DNA of 44,581 nt from Acetobacter sp. DsW_063 (GCF_002153745.1 NZ_JOPL01000031.1:1-44581); one strand, 5' to 3'; positions 34,191 to 43,490 are shown, counted from the stretch's first letter. Made by a program: numbers and translations. Notes: a model not told the origin generated them from the letters alone.

Positions 34191-35023
34191 CGCTTCGGTT
34201 CCCTGGCGCGCGATGAGGCGCTGTTTCCGGCGTTGATCTGAGGCATGAGCAGGGACAGGATCGTCGCAGCCGCCTCGTCGGGCGTGCGCGGACGGACGCC
34301 CTCTCCTCCGGGAAACGCCTGAGCGCGCAGTCGCGTTGCCGTCGGGCCGGGATCGAATAGAGAAATGTGGAAATTTGGGCGGTCCGTCATCTCCTCCCGC
34401 CAGCTTTCCACAAGTGCCTCGAGCGCTGCGCGGCAGACGGCGGCGCCGCTCCGAAAACGCCCTGGCGCAGCATCCTGCCGGTTGATGAGAATGACGGCGC
34501 GGGCGAACGCCGCCGCCCTGAGAAGAGGCGTTGTTGTCCGAAGCAGCCGCATCGTCGCGGTGAGATTGACGCCCAGCGTCTGCTCCCAGTCCCTGTCACG
34601 GATGTGTGCGACAGGACTCAGCGGGACGAACGTGGCGGCAGCGTGTACCAGCAGATCAAGCCGCCCAAAACGTTGTGCGATGGACGGACCGAGCGCGTCG
34701 GCGCCGCTCCCGTCACTGAGGTCGAGCGGCAGCAGGGTAGAGCGTCGTCCTGAGGCGGCGAGGATCAGATCGTCGGTTTCTTCAAGCCCGCCGACCGTGC
34801 GCGCAGTGATGACGCAATGAGCGCCTTGCGTGGCGAGAGCGACGGCGACGGCCCGCCCAATTCCCCGACTTGCGCCCGTCACCAGCGCGACTTCGCCCGC
34901 CAGTGGCCCTTCGGCGCGCCCGACGGATGAAGCGGCGCCTGAGTCAATGTCTGCGTTTGCAACTGCGCCCTGCGCCGTCCCGGTGGGCGCACCCGCAAGC
35001 GGACTCTCGATCGGCCCGCTCAT
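34187..35023 (-). CDS. short-chain dehydrogenase-like protein lacking the YxxxK pair
   Basis: The 278-residue protein has an SDR Rossmann fold (VALVTGASRGIGRAVAVAL near residue 47, LLVHAAATF, NLTATMRLL) after a low-complexity N-terminal extension of about 40 residues. At the catalytic site, where SDRs have a Ser and a YxxxK motif, this protein reads VILINRQDAAP and then AAVCRAALEAL, so the Tyr appears to be Ala and the Lys to be Arg. It is 9 bp downstream of purF and overlaps the nitronate monooxygenase gene. It may be a non-catalytic or unconventional SDR. A shorter start near residue 36 is possible. Confidence 0.82.
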   Translation of the reverse strand: MSGPIESPLAGAPTGTAQGAVANADIDSGAASSVGRAEGPLAGEVALVTGASRGIGRAVAVALATQGAHCVITARTVGGLEETDDLILAASGRRSTLLPLDLSDGSGADALGPSIAQRFGRLDLLVHAAATFVPLSPVAHIRDRDWEQTLGVNLTATMRLLRTTTPLLRAAAFARAVILINRQDAAPGRFRSGAAVCRAALEALVESWREEMTDRPNFHISLFDPGPTATRLRAQAFPGGEGVRPRTPDEAAATILSLLMPQINAGNSASSRAREPKR

Positions 35024-35032
35024 GAGGTCGGC

Positions 35033-36517
35033 TCAGGCCGCGTCGGCGCCGTGTTCCTGCTCGTAATCGACAAGCGGGATCGGATAATCGCCAGTGAAGC
35101 AGGCGTCGCAATACCGGATGCGGTCTGCGTCGCGCTTTTCATGGCCGAGCGCACGATAAAGCCCGTCGAGCGAGATGAAGGCGAGGCTGTCGACGCCGAT
35201 CAGTTCCGCCATCTTCGCCACGTCATGCTGCGCCGCGAGCAGCTTGCTACGTTCGGGCGTGTCGATGCCGTAGAAGCAGGAATGCTTCGTGGGCGGCGAG
35301 GAAATGCGCATATGCACTTCAGCCGCCCCCGCCGCGCGCACCATGTCGACGATCTTGCGCGACGTGGTGCCGCGCACGATCGAGTCGTCCACCAGCACGA
35401 CGCGCTTGCCGTCAAGCATGGTGCGGTTGGTGGAGTGTTTCAGACGCACGCCGAGATTGCGGATGTGATCGGTCGGTTCGATGAACGTCCGCCCGACATA
35501 GTGATTGCGGATGATGCCCAGCTCGAACGGGATGCCGCTGGCCTGCGCGTAACCCATCGCCGACGGAACGCCGGAATCCGGGACCGGGACGATGACGTCG
35601 GCGTCGACCGCGCTTTCGCGCGCCAGCTCGACCCCGATCTGTTTGCGGACGTTATAGACCGACATGCCGTCGAGCACCGAGTCGGGGCGGGCGAAATAGA
35701 TGTATTCGAACACGCAGAAACGCGATTGCGTCGGGATGAACGGGCGCACCGAGCGCACGCCGTTCTTGTCGATGATGACCAGTTCGCCCGGCTCCACGTC
35801 GCGTACGAATTCGGCGCCCACGATGTCCAGTCCGCAGCTTTCCGAAGCCAGCACCCAACCGGACGCGTCGTCGGCGGAGCCGGGGATGCGCCCGAGCACC
35901 AGAGGACGTACGCCCAGCGGGTCACGCACGCCCATCAAAGTCTCCCGTGACAGAACGACGAGCGAATATGCGCCCTGCACCTGCTTGAGCGCGTCGATCA
36001 GCCGGTCTTCGACCGTCGCGTAGAGTGAAATGGCGATCAGGTGAATGAACACCTCGCTGTCCATCGTCGACTGGAACAGACATCCGCGACGGATCAGGGC
36101 TTTGCGAAGCGTGTTCGCGTTGGTCAGGTTGCCGTTATGGGCGACGGCCAGACCGCCGAATTCGAACTCGGCGAAAAGCGGCTGCACGTTGCGCAGCAGC
36201 GTATCGCCGGTCGTCGAATAACGATCATGCCCGATCGCGTTGGCGCCCGGAAGAGTCGCCATGACGCGGGAGTCGCTGAAAACGTCCCCGACGAGGCCAA
36301 GACCCTTGTGTGTATGGAAGCGCTCGCCGTCGAAAGTGACGATGCCGGACGCCTCCTGCCCGCGATGCTGGAGCGCATGCAGGCCAAGCGCGGTGATCGC
36401 TGCGGCGTCAGCTGTGTTCCACACGCCGAAGACGGCGCATTCCTCATGCAGTTCGTCGCCGCCGTGACGGTCGTCCGGATCGATCGTGTCCTGCCACGGT
36501 GAAGAGGTCTGGAGCAT
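35033..36517 (-). CDS. purF: amidophosphoribosyltransferase (PurF)
   Basis: PurF makes 5-phosphoribosylamine from PRPP and glutamine, the committed step of purine synthesis. The 494-residue protein has a 26-residue propeptide before the catalytic Cys27 (HEECAVFGVW), the glutaminase domain (HDRYSTTG, AHNGNL), and the PRPP loop VVLVDDSIVRGTTSRK near 373-388. Cysteines at FCVFEYIYF, KHSCFYGID and YCDACFTGD fit the Fe-S binding type of PurF. ATG 36517 has AAGGGA upstream. It follows cvpA by 49 bp, the usual cvpA-purF order. Confidence 0.96.
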   Translation of the reverse strand: MLQTSSPWQDTIDPDDRHGGDELHEECAVFGVWNTADAAAITALGLHALQHRGQEASGIVTFDGERFHTHKGLGLVGDVFSDSRVMATLPGANAIGHDRYSTTGDTLLRNVQPLFAEFEFGGLAVAHNGNLTNANTLRKALIRRGCLFQSTMDSEVFIHLIAISLYATVEDRLIDALKQVQGAYSLVVLSRETLMGVRDPLGVRPLVLGRIPGSADDASGWVLASESCGLDIVGAEFVRDVEPGELVIIDKNGVRSVRPFIPTQSRFCVFEYIYFARPDSVLDGMSVYNVRKQIGVELARESAVDADVIVPVPDSGVPSAMGYAQASGIPFELGIIRNHYVGRTFIEPTDHIRNLGVRLKHSTNRTMLDGKRVVLVDDSIVRGTTSRKIVDMVRAAGAAEVHMRISSPPTKHSCFYGIDTPERSKLLAAQHDVAKMAELIGVDSLAFISLDGLYRALGHEKRDADRIRYCDACFTGDYPIPLVDYEQEHGADAA

Positions 36518-36566
36518 GGATGGGTCCCTTTTGGGCGTCCGCCTCACCGGCAGAACTGGCGATACG

Positions 36567-37244
36567 TCACGGGGTGGAGGAGCCGGACGCGTCCGGGCTC
36601 TTCCGTTCGGCGAGGTCATGGCGCGAGCCGCCCGGCGGCGCAAGACCTGATCCCGCGAATTTGGGGAGAAGCGGCGCCAAATGCGAGGCCTCGCTCGCCG
36701 TTCTGCGCGCCATTTCCTGCATGAGAGGGTTGTCACGCATTTGCGCCGCCCAGTGGTACGCAGGCGACACCCATGTCGACAACGCGTACATCGCCGCGAC
36801 GACGACGAATCCCCGCAAGGCCCCGAACACGCCGCCCAGCAGACGATCAAGCCCGGCAAACGGCGATAACAGCACCAGCCGGGACACGCGGGACGCGACG
36901 ACGCGGCATAAGACCAGCAGCACGGCGAACGTTCCGACGACTCCGAGCCAATAAGCGATGAAGTGGTTCGATATCTGTCCGCTCAGCCAGGTCGTCGCCT
37001 GATCGTGGAACGCGCCTGTAAGCGCCAACGCTACGATCCAGCTCGCCAGACTCAGGACTTCACGTGAAAAGCCGCGCCAGACGCCAAACAGGGTGGAGAT
37101 CGCCACAAGGCCGAGCGCCGCCAACCCGAGGGTTCCCGGAGGGTGCGCGAACAGATCGTCACGCCAGGCCAGAGCGGCGGACTGTGCGGCGGATTGCGCG
37201 GCCGCAACGCTCGTATCGGTCAGAGACGCCATGACCGGCTCCAT
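36567..37244 (-). CDS. cvpA: CvpA-family membrane protein
   Basis: The 225-residue integral membrane protein has four hydrophobic segments, beginning about residues 36-55 (LAALGLVAISTLFGVWRGF), 60-80, 100-120 and 135-155, and the conserved WRGFSREVLSLASWI and GVFGALRGFVVV motifs of the CvpA family. The role of CvpA is not fully settled; it has been linked to envelope integrity and colicin V production. Its position upstream of purF is conserved in many proteobacteria. The start could be ATG 37244 or ATG 37232. The C-terminus is Pro/Ser-rich and probably cytoplasmic. Confidence 0.88.
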   Translation of the reverse strand: MEPVMASLTDTSVAAAQSAAQSAALAWRDDLFAHPPGTLGLAALGLVAISTLFGVWRGFSREVLSLASWIVALALTGAFHDQATTWLSGQISNHFIAYWLGVVGTFAVLLVLCRVVASRVSRLVLLSPFAGLDRLLGGVFGALRGFVVVAAMYALSTWVSPAYHWAAQMRDNPLMQEMARRTASEASHLAPLLPKFAGSGLAPPGGSRHDLAERKSPDASGSSTP

Positions 37245-37467
37245 GACGCAGGCGACGACGTATTCGGAAGCTGGACGTCAGAGCCAGCTGGAGCAGCGGC
37301 CGTTTCTGCGCCGCCCTCACACCTTATGGTCAGGCGCAAGCTGTGTCCGATACAGGGTTCGTCAGGGTGTCCATACCGACTCATGCAGGGGCTTATGCCA
37401 CTCAAGTCGCGTCGAGTCATCGAATCCTGCGCCAACGGCGAAAGGCGCGCGTACAGGTCGCCCGGCG

Positions 37468-37815
37468 CTACGGCAGCTTGCTCGTCGCCACCCGCCATGG
37501 AGCCATGCGCCGGGCGCCTGTGCGTGTGGGCGAGCGGCTGAGGCGGAGGCTGAGTTCTCCCATTTCGATACGAGCGTGTAATTCGGTCCAGACCGTCTCC
37601 GGGTCGACGCCTGTAAGCCGCCACAGATGCAGCAGCGATTCCAGAAACGCCGCGCTCTCCCGCACGACCCCTTCGGGATCGCCTGCAATAGAGGCGATTG
37701 TGCATGCCGTTGCGGCGGCGCCGGTTTGACGTGCAACGACATCCCCGGACGTCTCTCCGGCGCTCAGCCGCGCCAGCGAAAGGCTTTTGACGGCGGAGGG
37801 CGACTTTTCTGTCAT
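37468..37815 (-). CDS. HisE-like small protein (phosphoribosyl-ATP pyrophosphatase fold)
   Basis: The 115-residue product resembles HisE/MazG-type all-alpha pyrophosphatases: ARQTGAAATACTIASIAGDPEGVV, then ESAAFLESLLHLWRLTGVDPETVWTELHARIEMGE correspond to the GDxxxxxxEsADLLyHLLVLL..G..l..V..EL..R pattern. In HisE this carries metal-binding acidic residues; here Glu in RESAAFL is kept but the usual Asp of ADLL is Phe, so activity is uncertain. It is not near other his genes. ATG 37815 was chosen; longer starts run through non-conserved sequence. Its link to the neighbouring deacetylase is unclear. Confidence 0.6.
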   Translation of the reverse strand: MTEKSPSAVKSLSLARLSAGETSGDVVARQTGAAATACTIASIAGDPEGVVRESAAFLESLLHLWRLTGVDPETVWTELHARIEMGELSLRLSRSPTRTGARRMAPWRVATSKLP

Positions 37816-38005
37816 CGGACGATCATGATGAGCGGGATGCGACCTCGTCAAATCTGTCACCGAGGGCGGTCTCCTGATGCATTCGCCTGCTGATTCTGCG
37901 CATGTCGAATTTGGACGCCCACCAGAAACGCCCCGATGACGAAAAAGTCCCCGCATGGCTGGCATAACGCGCAAGCGTCGCGGACCGGCAAGAGGGGCGG
38001 GGGAT

Positions 38006-38923
38006 TCACGGTCCGACTTCCGCTGCGTTGTCCCGGCACCACAGCGCGACCTGCTCATGGGTCGCAAACCAGACGTCTCCGCGAGCGCGTGCTGCCTCCA
38101 GCAATGCAGAGATCACGCCGACGCGGCTGCGATGTCCGCTGATGTGCGGGTGCATCGTTAGCAGGAAAAGGCCGCCTTCGTCGTAGGCTCCGTCGAACTC
38201 AGCCATGAAGATGTCCAGCACGTCGCGCGGGGCGGTGTATGGGCGCAGGGCCGAAAATCGGTCGAAATTGAAGTAGACGGCGTCGTCGCGGATCCATTCG
38301 GGCGGCAGTTCGACAATGCCGGTGGCTTCCCCGTTCTGGAGAAGTTCGTAAGCGTCGTCGTCAGCCATCAGACTGCTGTCGTACAGAAGCCCCATCTGCC
38401 GGATGATGGAGAGCGTGTTGACCGAGAAGTCCCAGCTTGCCGTGCGGATGCCGACGACCGGGCGCCGCCCGATGTCCTGCAGTACCGCTTGCGCTCGGGT
38501 TGTCAGGTCCAGCTCGGTTTCGCCGTCGAGATGCGTGTTGCGCTCATGAATCCAGGAATGGATGCCGATCTCATGCCCATCGGCGACAACGCCCCGGACT
38601 TCGTCGGGGTAGAGCAGGGCGGAGACCGCGGGATAAAAGAATGTCGCAGGCACGGCGTGGTGTTGCAGCAGGTCCCGGATGCGTGGCACGCCACGTCGAT
38701 GGCCGTAGTGACCCTGGCTGATGCGCATGGGGCTTTCGTCGCTGTCGCGCAACGGAATCGTGTCATGATCGGCGTCGAACGAGATGGCGAAAGCACAGCG
38801 CGCACCATCGGGCCAGGCTTTCGGACGCAGAGAACGCCCGGCGCGTGCGCGCCCGACGGCGGCTCGCCAATAGTTTTCCGGCCATTGCCATGGGGGAAGT
38901 TTATTGTTCGGGAGTTCGGTCAT
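38006..38923 (-). CDS. polysaccharide deacetylase-family protein
   Basis: The 305-residue protein is a NodB-homology (CE4-type) deacetylase related to the peptidoglycan/allantoinase-like group. The metal motifs are FAISFDADHDT near residue 50 (Asp), GHEIGIHSWIHERNTH with the His pair near 117-126, and the later TMHPHISG. There is no signal peptide, so it may be cytoplasmic and act on a small N-acetyl or amide substrate. Its ATG overlaps the stop of the POT transporter (38920-38923), suggesting the transporter imports its substrate. Confidence 0.85.
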   Translation of the reverse strand: MTELPNNKLPPWQWPENYWRAAVGRARAGRSLRPKAWPDGARCAFAISFDADHDTIPLRDSDESPMRISQGHYGHRRGVPRIRDLLQHHAVPATFFYPAVSALLYPDEVRGVVADGHEIGIHSWIHERNTHLDGETELDLTTRAQAVLQDIGRRPVVGIRTASWDFSVNTLSIIRQMGLLYDSSLMADDDAYELLQNGEATGIVELPPEWIRDDAVYFNFDRFSALRPYTAPRDVLDIFMAEFDGAYDEGGLFLLTMHPHISGHRSRVGVISALLEAARARGDVWFATHEQVALWCRDNAAEVGP

Positions 38924-40392
38924 AGGGCTATGTCCATCATGTCCTGCTCTCGCCTGAGTGTTGTCGTCACTGGCTCCGCGCCACGCCACCGGGCGTCCAT
39001 GCGCCGCGCGACGGGAATGAAAAGAGCCGACCCTAACGCGGCCAGTGACGCCAGCATGCACAGGTCGCCAAACAGGTGGGCGTACGCCATCGGCGCGGCG
39101 GCCCCTTCGTTCGATCTGCCGACAGAGACGCCGGTAGCGACGACGCTGCCGAGATAACTCGTCAACCCGGCCAGCACGGAAAAGCACCCCATCAACTGTC
39201 CTGTCGCGCCGGGGGGCGCATATCGCGCGATTGCGGCGAGTCCGAGCGCAGCAATCAGCAGTTCGCCCGCCGAGAACACGGCGTACCCCGCCACCATCCA
39301 CCATGGCGAAATTGTCGCATTGACGCTGGCGAGGGCGGCGGCGCGCCAGAGTTGAAACGAAAGCGCAAGGAAAATGAAACCGCACAGGAAGCGGATCGGC
39401 AGGGAAATCGGTCGGTCACGGCGCTCGGCGCGGTCATAAAGCGCGGCCAGACCGGGAGCGATGGCGAGGATCCACAAGTTGTTCAGGGATTGAAACTGTC
39501 CGGCCTGCAGCGTCCAGTTTACGCCCGCCATACGAAGTGTAGTCGCGACATGGTCTCGGGCGAAACTGGTAAGGGATGTCGCGATCTGCTGGTTGAACAG
39601 AAAGAACAGGACCGCCTGCGCCTGTAATGCGAAGGACAGTCGCAGCCCCAGGCGCCAGGCTGGCGTCGCGCGACGGTACAGAAAACTCCAGACCAGCAGA
39701 ATGGCGATCGCCGCGATCCAGATGCAGATTCGGGCCAGCACCGGGTAATGCAGCAGGACAAAGGCGAGGCCGATTGCGGCGGCGCATGCAGGCCATACCC
39801 ATGTGTCGCGTTTTCGCGCTGCCACCACGGTGCGAGGAAGGGTCAGGGATACTGCGAAACCCACCCACAAGACGGCGGCTGCGATGGCGAAGCTCTTCCG
39901 CCATCCGATATGTTCGGCGAGGAATGGAATTGCGATAGCAGCGACGGTCGCGCCGATATTGATCGACATATAGTAGATGGTGAAGACGATATCGACGCGG
40001 TCTGAAGCGTCGTTGAAGGTCTGTCGCAACAGGCTGGCGACATTAGGTTTGAAGATCCCGCCGCCCAGAATCAGCACGGCGAGCACAAGAGATACTCCCG
40101 CCGATCCGCCCAGACCGCAAGAGAGCCCGCTATAGCCGATGGCCAGCAACGCCATCGCGATCGTCACTGTCCGCCGCGTTCCGAGAACTCTGTCGCCCAG
40201 CCAGCCTCCCAGAACAGGAATGCCGAACATCAGGGCGCTGAATGCGCCCCATAGCATCACGGCTCCCTGTTCCGTTAGTCTCATGGTCTGCACGAAATAC
40301 GCTATCGAAACGCTTTGCAGGCCGTAAAAACCAAAACGTTCGCAGATTTCCAGGCAGGCAATTTGCAGAAACGTGCGGTTGCGGGAATGCAT
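38920..40392 (-). CDS. POT/PTR-family proton-coupled peptide transporter
   Basis: The 490-residue inner-membrane protein has the family signature CLEICERFGFYG (ExxERFxYY-like, proton coupling) at about residue 15, GIFKPNVASLLRQ (PTR2 signature) near residue 112, and IYYMSINIGATVA, with 12 or more membrane helices. Members import di- and tripeptides or related compounds with protons. ATG 40392 places the ExxER motif in the first helix. It is translationally coupled to the deacetylase, so the two probably take up and process one substrate. Confidence 0.88.
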   Translation of the reverse strand: MHSRNRTFLQIACLEICERFGFYGLQSVSIAYFVQTMRLTEQGAVMLWGAFSALMFGIPVLGGWLGDRVLGTRRTVTIAMALLAIGYSGLSCGLGGSAGVSLVLAVLILGGGIFKPNVASLLRQTFNDASDRVDIVFTIYYMSINIGATVAAIAIPFLAEHIGWRKSFAIAAAVLWVGFAVSLTLPRTVVAARKRDTWVWPACAAAIGLAFVLLHYPVLARICIWIAAIAILLVWSFLYRRATPAWRLGLRLSFALQAQAVLFFLFNQQIATSLTSFARDHVATTLRMAGVNWTLQAGQFQSLNNLWILAIAPGLAALYDRAERRDRPISLPIRFLCGFIFLALSFQLWRAAALASVNATISPWWMVAGYAVFSAGELLIAALGLAAIARYAPPGATGQLMGCFSVLAGLTSYLGSVVATGVSVGRSNEGAAAPMAYAHLFGDLCMLASLAALGSALFIPVARRMDARWRGAEPVTTTLRREQDMMDIAL

Positions 40393-40785
40393 CAGAAGAA
40401 GCGTGCGCTGACGGGAGCGATGTGGACGCTCTGCAAGGCCCCCTTCAAGCGCAGCAGGCTCGACCATCTGGTCCGAAGGCTATGCGCGTGCGCAGGACCA
40501 CCCTGACGAATTTTTGCGCCAGTAAATGTGTAAAAGGAAGTTTCAGGAAATGAGATGGAGAAACTTCCACTGCCGATCGGGCGGAAAACACTGCTCGTGT
40601 GATACCGGCCTGACGCACCTGCGTTCCATGCAGCGCGCGAACGACGTTGCGACGAAAGGCGATAGCAGCGGGAGGCGGAGGTTCTCTGACGGCCATCGGG
40701 CATGGTCATTCTGTAGACGAAATGGAGGCGCGTGAAAACCTTTCGCCAAGCAGGTTGCTGCGCCCTTTCCTGTACGCTGCAGCAG
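40393..40785. promoter_or_regulatory. intergenic region upstream of the POT gene
   Basis: 393 bp between the POT start and the GH108 stop contain no gene I can support. A perfect 9-bp inverted repeat, GGAAGTTTC/GAAACTTCC with a 15-base spacer, lies at 40536-40568, about 145 bp before the POT start. It has no T-tract and may be a regulator-binding site. Confidence 0.45.
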
Positions 40786-41577
40786 TCAGCTTTCGAAAGA
40801 CGCAGCCCCCCGGGCTGTCGCCGCCGAGACCATGGCCAGCGCGGTTTCAGTCCGTCGTCGCGTTCTCGCCAGCCAGCCCCGTCCGAAGCGCCGAAACCCG
40901 TCGCGGGAACGATATTCACGTTGCTGCATGCCGCCGAGGACCATCACGGTCACCATTTCTGCGCCGCCTGGCCGCGCGAGTGCGCGGCGCACTTCCGGGC
41001 CAATGCCGCTGCTGGGCGGAAGTCCAAGCCGCGCGTGCAACGCAGCCAAAGAGTCGGGATCGATCTGAGGCAAAAGGTCCGTGACGTCGATATGCGACAC
41101 CCCGTCGAGGGTTTTTGGTCCGATGCGTCCGTCCGCCACGGCGCCGACGATGCGCTGCAGCAGGGTCGCAGACGCGCCCACGCCGCAATTCCAGCCAAAG
41201 TCGAACGTCATGAGATCGACGCCCGCAGGGAGCGCGGATCCAGCGAGCGGGTTCCAGTAGCGCGAGCGGGCGATGGCGTCGAAAGTCTTCAGGTCCAGCG
41301 CGCGCATGCTGTCCGCCGAAATCGCTGCGGGCGCGGACCATGCGGCCAGCGTCATTGCGGAGACGCCGTAATGGCTGCCGATCAGTGTGTCGCCCCGCCC
41401 CTTGTCGCCACGCAACCAGTTTCCGGGGTCTTTGGGATCGTCGCTGTATCCGCCTTCCGCCGTACGAACGAAATCGAGGCATGCGTCGAAATTCTGGGCG
41501 GTCAAGAAGCGTCTCCGGTGCTGGCGGCGAAAAGCCGCGACCGCGCACGAAACGTGCGGCGGTCGTCGGGACGTCAT
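40786..41577 (-). CDS. GH108-family muramidase-like protein
   Basis: The 263-residue protein fits the glycoside hydrolase 108 lysozyme family, found in phage endolysins and bacterial secreted or prophage proteins. The catalytic Glu lies in RTAEGGYSDDPKDPGN, followed by the family's substrate-site GSHYGVSAMTLAAW, RSRYWNPLAG, DFGWNCGVGASATLLQR and VADGRIGPKTL, plus a C-terminal peptidoglycan-binding-like part. There is no clear signal peptide. ATG 41577 is used; a TTG at 41505 with GGAGA upstream would give 239 residues starting right at the domain. No other prophage genes are nearby. Confidence 0.85.
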   Translation of the reverse strand: MTSRRPPHVSCAVAAFRRQHRRRFLTAQNFDACLDFVRTAEGGYSDDPKDPGNWLRGDKGRGDTLIGSHYGVSAMTLAAWSAPAAISADSMRALDLKTFDAIARSRYWNPLAGSALPAGVDLMTFDFGWNCGVGASATLLQRIVGAVADGRIGPKTLDGVSHIDVTDLLPQIDPDSLAALHARLGLPPSSGIGPEVRRALARPGGAEMVTVMVLGGMQQREYRSRDGFRRFGRGWLARTRRRTETALAMVSAATARGAASFES

Positions 41578-41827
41578 CTTACGTGTCTCTGATGGCGAGG
41601 ATCTGAGCGGAAACAAACGGGGGCGCCGCAGGGACGAGTTCCGGCGGTCTCCTCCCTGAGTCGGCGCGGGGGATGGAAACCACACAGGGAGGGGTGGAGG
41701 AAAAGGTTTGCGGGCAGGCCGTCCGCGCCGTCTCGCGGCGCGTGAGCGGCAAGCAGTAATCAGAGGCGCAGAAATGCGCTTCGAGCACTGCGCACGACCG
41801 TCAGTCGATAAGTTGACGCGCGGCTCT

Positions 41828-42310
41828 TCAGGTTAGAGGCGCCAGGACATCTCCGGGAACGCCATTCATGGCGGTCAGCGCATCCGCCGGAGTGAGCTTC
41901 ACCTGCACGCCGCGAGCGCCTCCGTTCGCGACGATATAAGGCTGCTCCAGAGCTTCGCGCGCCAAAATTGTTGGCGTCGCCTTGCGGCGGCCGAAAGGAC
42001 TGATCCCACCGACCTTGAAACCGGTCACGCGCTCGGCGTCTGCAGGTTTCATCATTCTGGCGCTTTTCCCGCCTGCTGCGGTCGCAAGCTTTTTCATACT
42101 CAACTCGCGCGCCACGGGAATGACGACGCAGACGGCCGCGCCGTCAACCTCGGTCATCAGGGTTTTAAACACCCGGTCTTCCGGCTCGCCCATGGCGGCG
42201 GCGGCGTGGACTCCGAGCCGATCCACCGATGGGTCGTAATCGTAAGACAGCGTTTCGAAAGGGATATTACTGCGGCGCAAAAAGGCGGTGGCGGGCGTGG
42301 TTTTGCTCAT
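41828..42310 (-). CDS. ybaK: YbaK/EbsC Cys-tRNA(Pro) deacylase
   Basis: The 160-residue protein matches YbaK, which clears Cys-tRNA(Pro) in trans. It has the fold's signature elements: VFKTLMTEVDG with the conserved Lys at about residue 49, VVIPVARELSMKKLA, and the GFKVGGISPFGRRK loop near residue 97. It is the standard form of the family and complements the divergent editing-domain protein at 4723-5196. It appears monocistronic. Confidence 0.93.
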   Translation of the reverse strand: MSKTTPATAFLRRSNIPFETLSYDYDPSVDRLGVHAAAAMGEPEDRVFKTLMTEVDGAAVCVVIPVARELSMKKLATAAGGKSARMMKPADAERVTGFKVGGISPFGRRKATPTILAREALEQPYIVANGGARGVQVKLTPADALTAMNGVPGDVLAPLT

Positions 42311-42677
42311 GTGCGAAGCCTACACCAGCGCCCCGTTCGGAGGTATCCCGCATGGCGCATGGCATCGTTCATTCGGCTGATCATGTAAGGATAATAATAT
42401 TCGCCGCGCGAACGGAGTGAAGGACGTGGCGGCGCGCGTGTTCACTTCACTGCCGCCCAGAAAGCAGTGTCCGCAATTCGCTGGATGCTGGAGCCATGCT
42501 TGTTCGTGCCGACTCATATAAGTGGTTCTTGGACGCTGTTTTGACGAGCATCTTGATCCGCGCGGATGGATGCATCCCGCATGGACCTCCCCCAAAGGAA
42601 CGTGAACCCGGCCCCATCGGGTAGTCTGCGCAAGCCGCCCCAGGTCTGCAAAAGAAATCGACGCATCAACATCCGCC
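42311..42677. other. 367-bp intergenic region
   Basis: Between ybaK and the AraC regulator I find no gene, strong hairpin or terminator. Open frames in the region are shadows running out of the regulator gene. The ybaK promoter should be at its left end. Confidence 0.4.
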
Positions 42678-43490
42678 TTATGACGTCCGGTCAGGTCCGC
42701 TCCCTCGGAGTTTGGAATAATCCCGTGGGCTGCATCCGGTGATCGACCTGAAAGCGGCGCCGAACGCGCCGCTGCTTTCGTAGCCGACTTCAAGTGCTGC
42801 GTCGGTGACGCTGCGGCCACGCGCCAGCAACTCCTGCGCGGCCAGCACACGCAGACGCCGTCGCCATGTGGAGAAGGGCATGCCGGTCTCCGCCATGAAA
42901 CGTCGCACGAACGATCTGGGTGACATGCCAGCGTCGCTCGCCCAGTCGGGCTGTTCACGTGGATCGGCAGGATTATCGCTTAACAAATCGGCCATACGGC
43001 GAAGACGCGGGTCCGTCGGAAGCGGCAGCGACAGGGCCGCGTGCGGCAGTGAGCGGAATTCGTCCCAGAAACTCTCGGCCAAGCGAAACAGCGGCTTATC
43101 CCAAATCATGCCGGAGGCATGGCGCGCAAGACGTTCCGCCTGCGCGCGCAGCAGCCGCGATCCCTGTGTCAGGAACGGTTCGGACGGCAGAGTCCGGCTG
43201 CGGGATTCGTTGATATACAGAAGCCAGCCGGTAATGGCGCCGTGGGAGCGCGCCTGATGCGGTAGTCCAGGTGGAAGCCACAGGCACTGGCCGGGACCGA
43301 TCTGCCAGTAAGAATGCTCGGTCCTGATGCCGATAACACCTTCATCAACCCCGAGAATTTGTCCGTACGCGTGTTCATGCCGCTCAGCCATACGGCGGGT
43401 CGTCTGGCTGAAATATCCACCGTTCATCCACGGCGGCTCGCCGGCGGCAGAATCCAGGGCGAGCGGCGGTATGGGGAAGGTGGCGCACAT
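42678..43490 (-). CDS. AraC-family transcriptional regulator
   Basis: The 270-residue protein has an N-terminal cupin-like ligand domain (HEHAYGQILGV, CLWLPPGLPHQ) and a C-terminal AraC double helix-turn-helix (WASDAGMSPRSFVRRFMAE, then TDAALEVGYESSGAFGAAFRSITGCSPRDY). It is divergent from the beta-hydroxyacid dehydrogenase gene with about 106 bp between starts, so it may regulate it. ATG 43490 was chosen. The inducer is unknown. Confidence 0.93.
   Translation of the reverse strand: MCATFPIPPLALDSAAGEPPWMNGGYFSQTTRRMAERHEHAYGQILGVDEGVIGIRTEHSYWQIGPGQCLWLPPGLPHQARSHGAITGWLLYINESRSRTLPSEPFLTQGSRLLRAQAERLARHASGMIWDKPLFRLAESFWDEFRSLPHAALSLPLPTDPRLRRMADLLSDNPADPREQPDWASDAGMSPRSFVRRFMAETGMPFSTWRRRLRVLAAQELLARGRSVTDAALEVGYESSGAFGAAFRSITGCSPRDYSKLRGSGPDRTS

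Noticed and set aside
40786..41577. Prophage endolysin
   Set aside because: The GH108 protein stands alone among chromosomal genes with no holin or phage neighbours, so a prophage origin is not supported.
42320..42958. Minus-strand frame overlapping the AraC gene and the intergenic region
   Set aside because: No motif, and it overlaps the HTH-coding part of the regulator in another frame.
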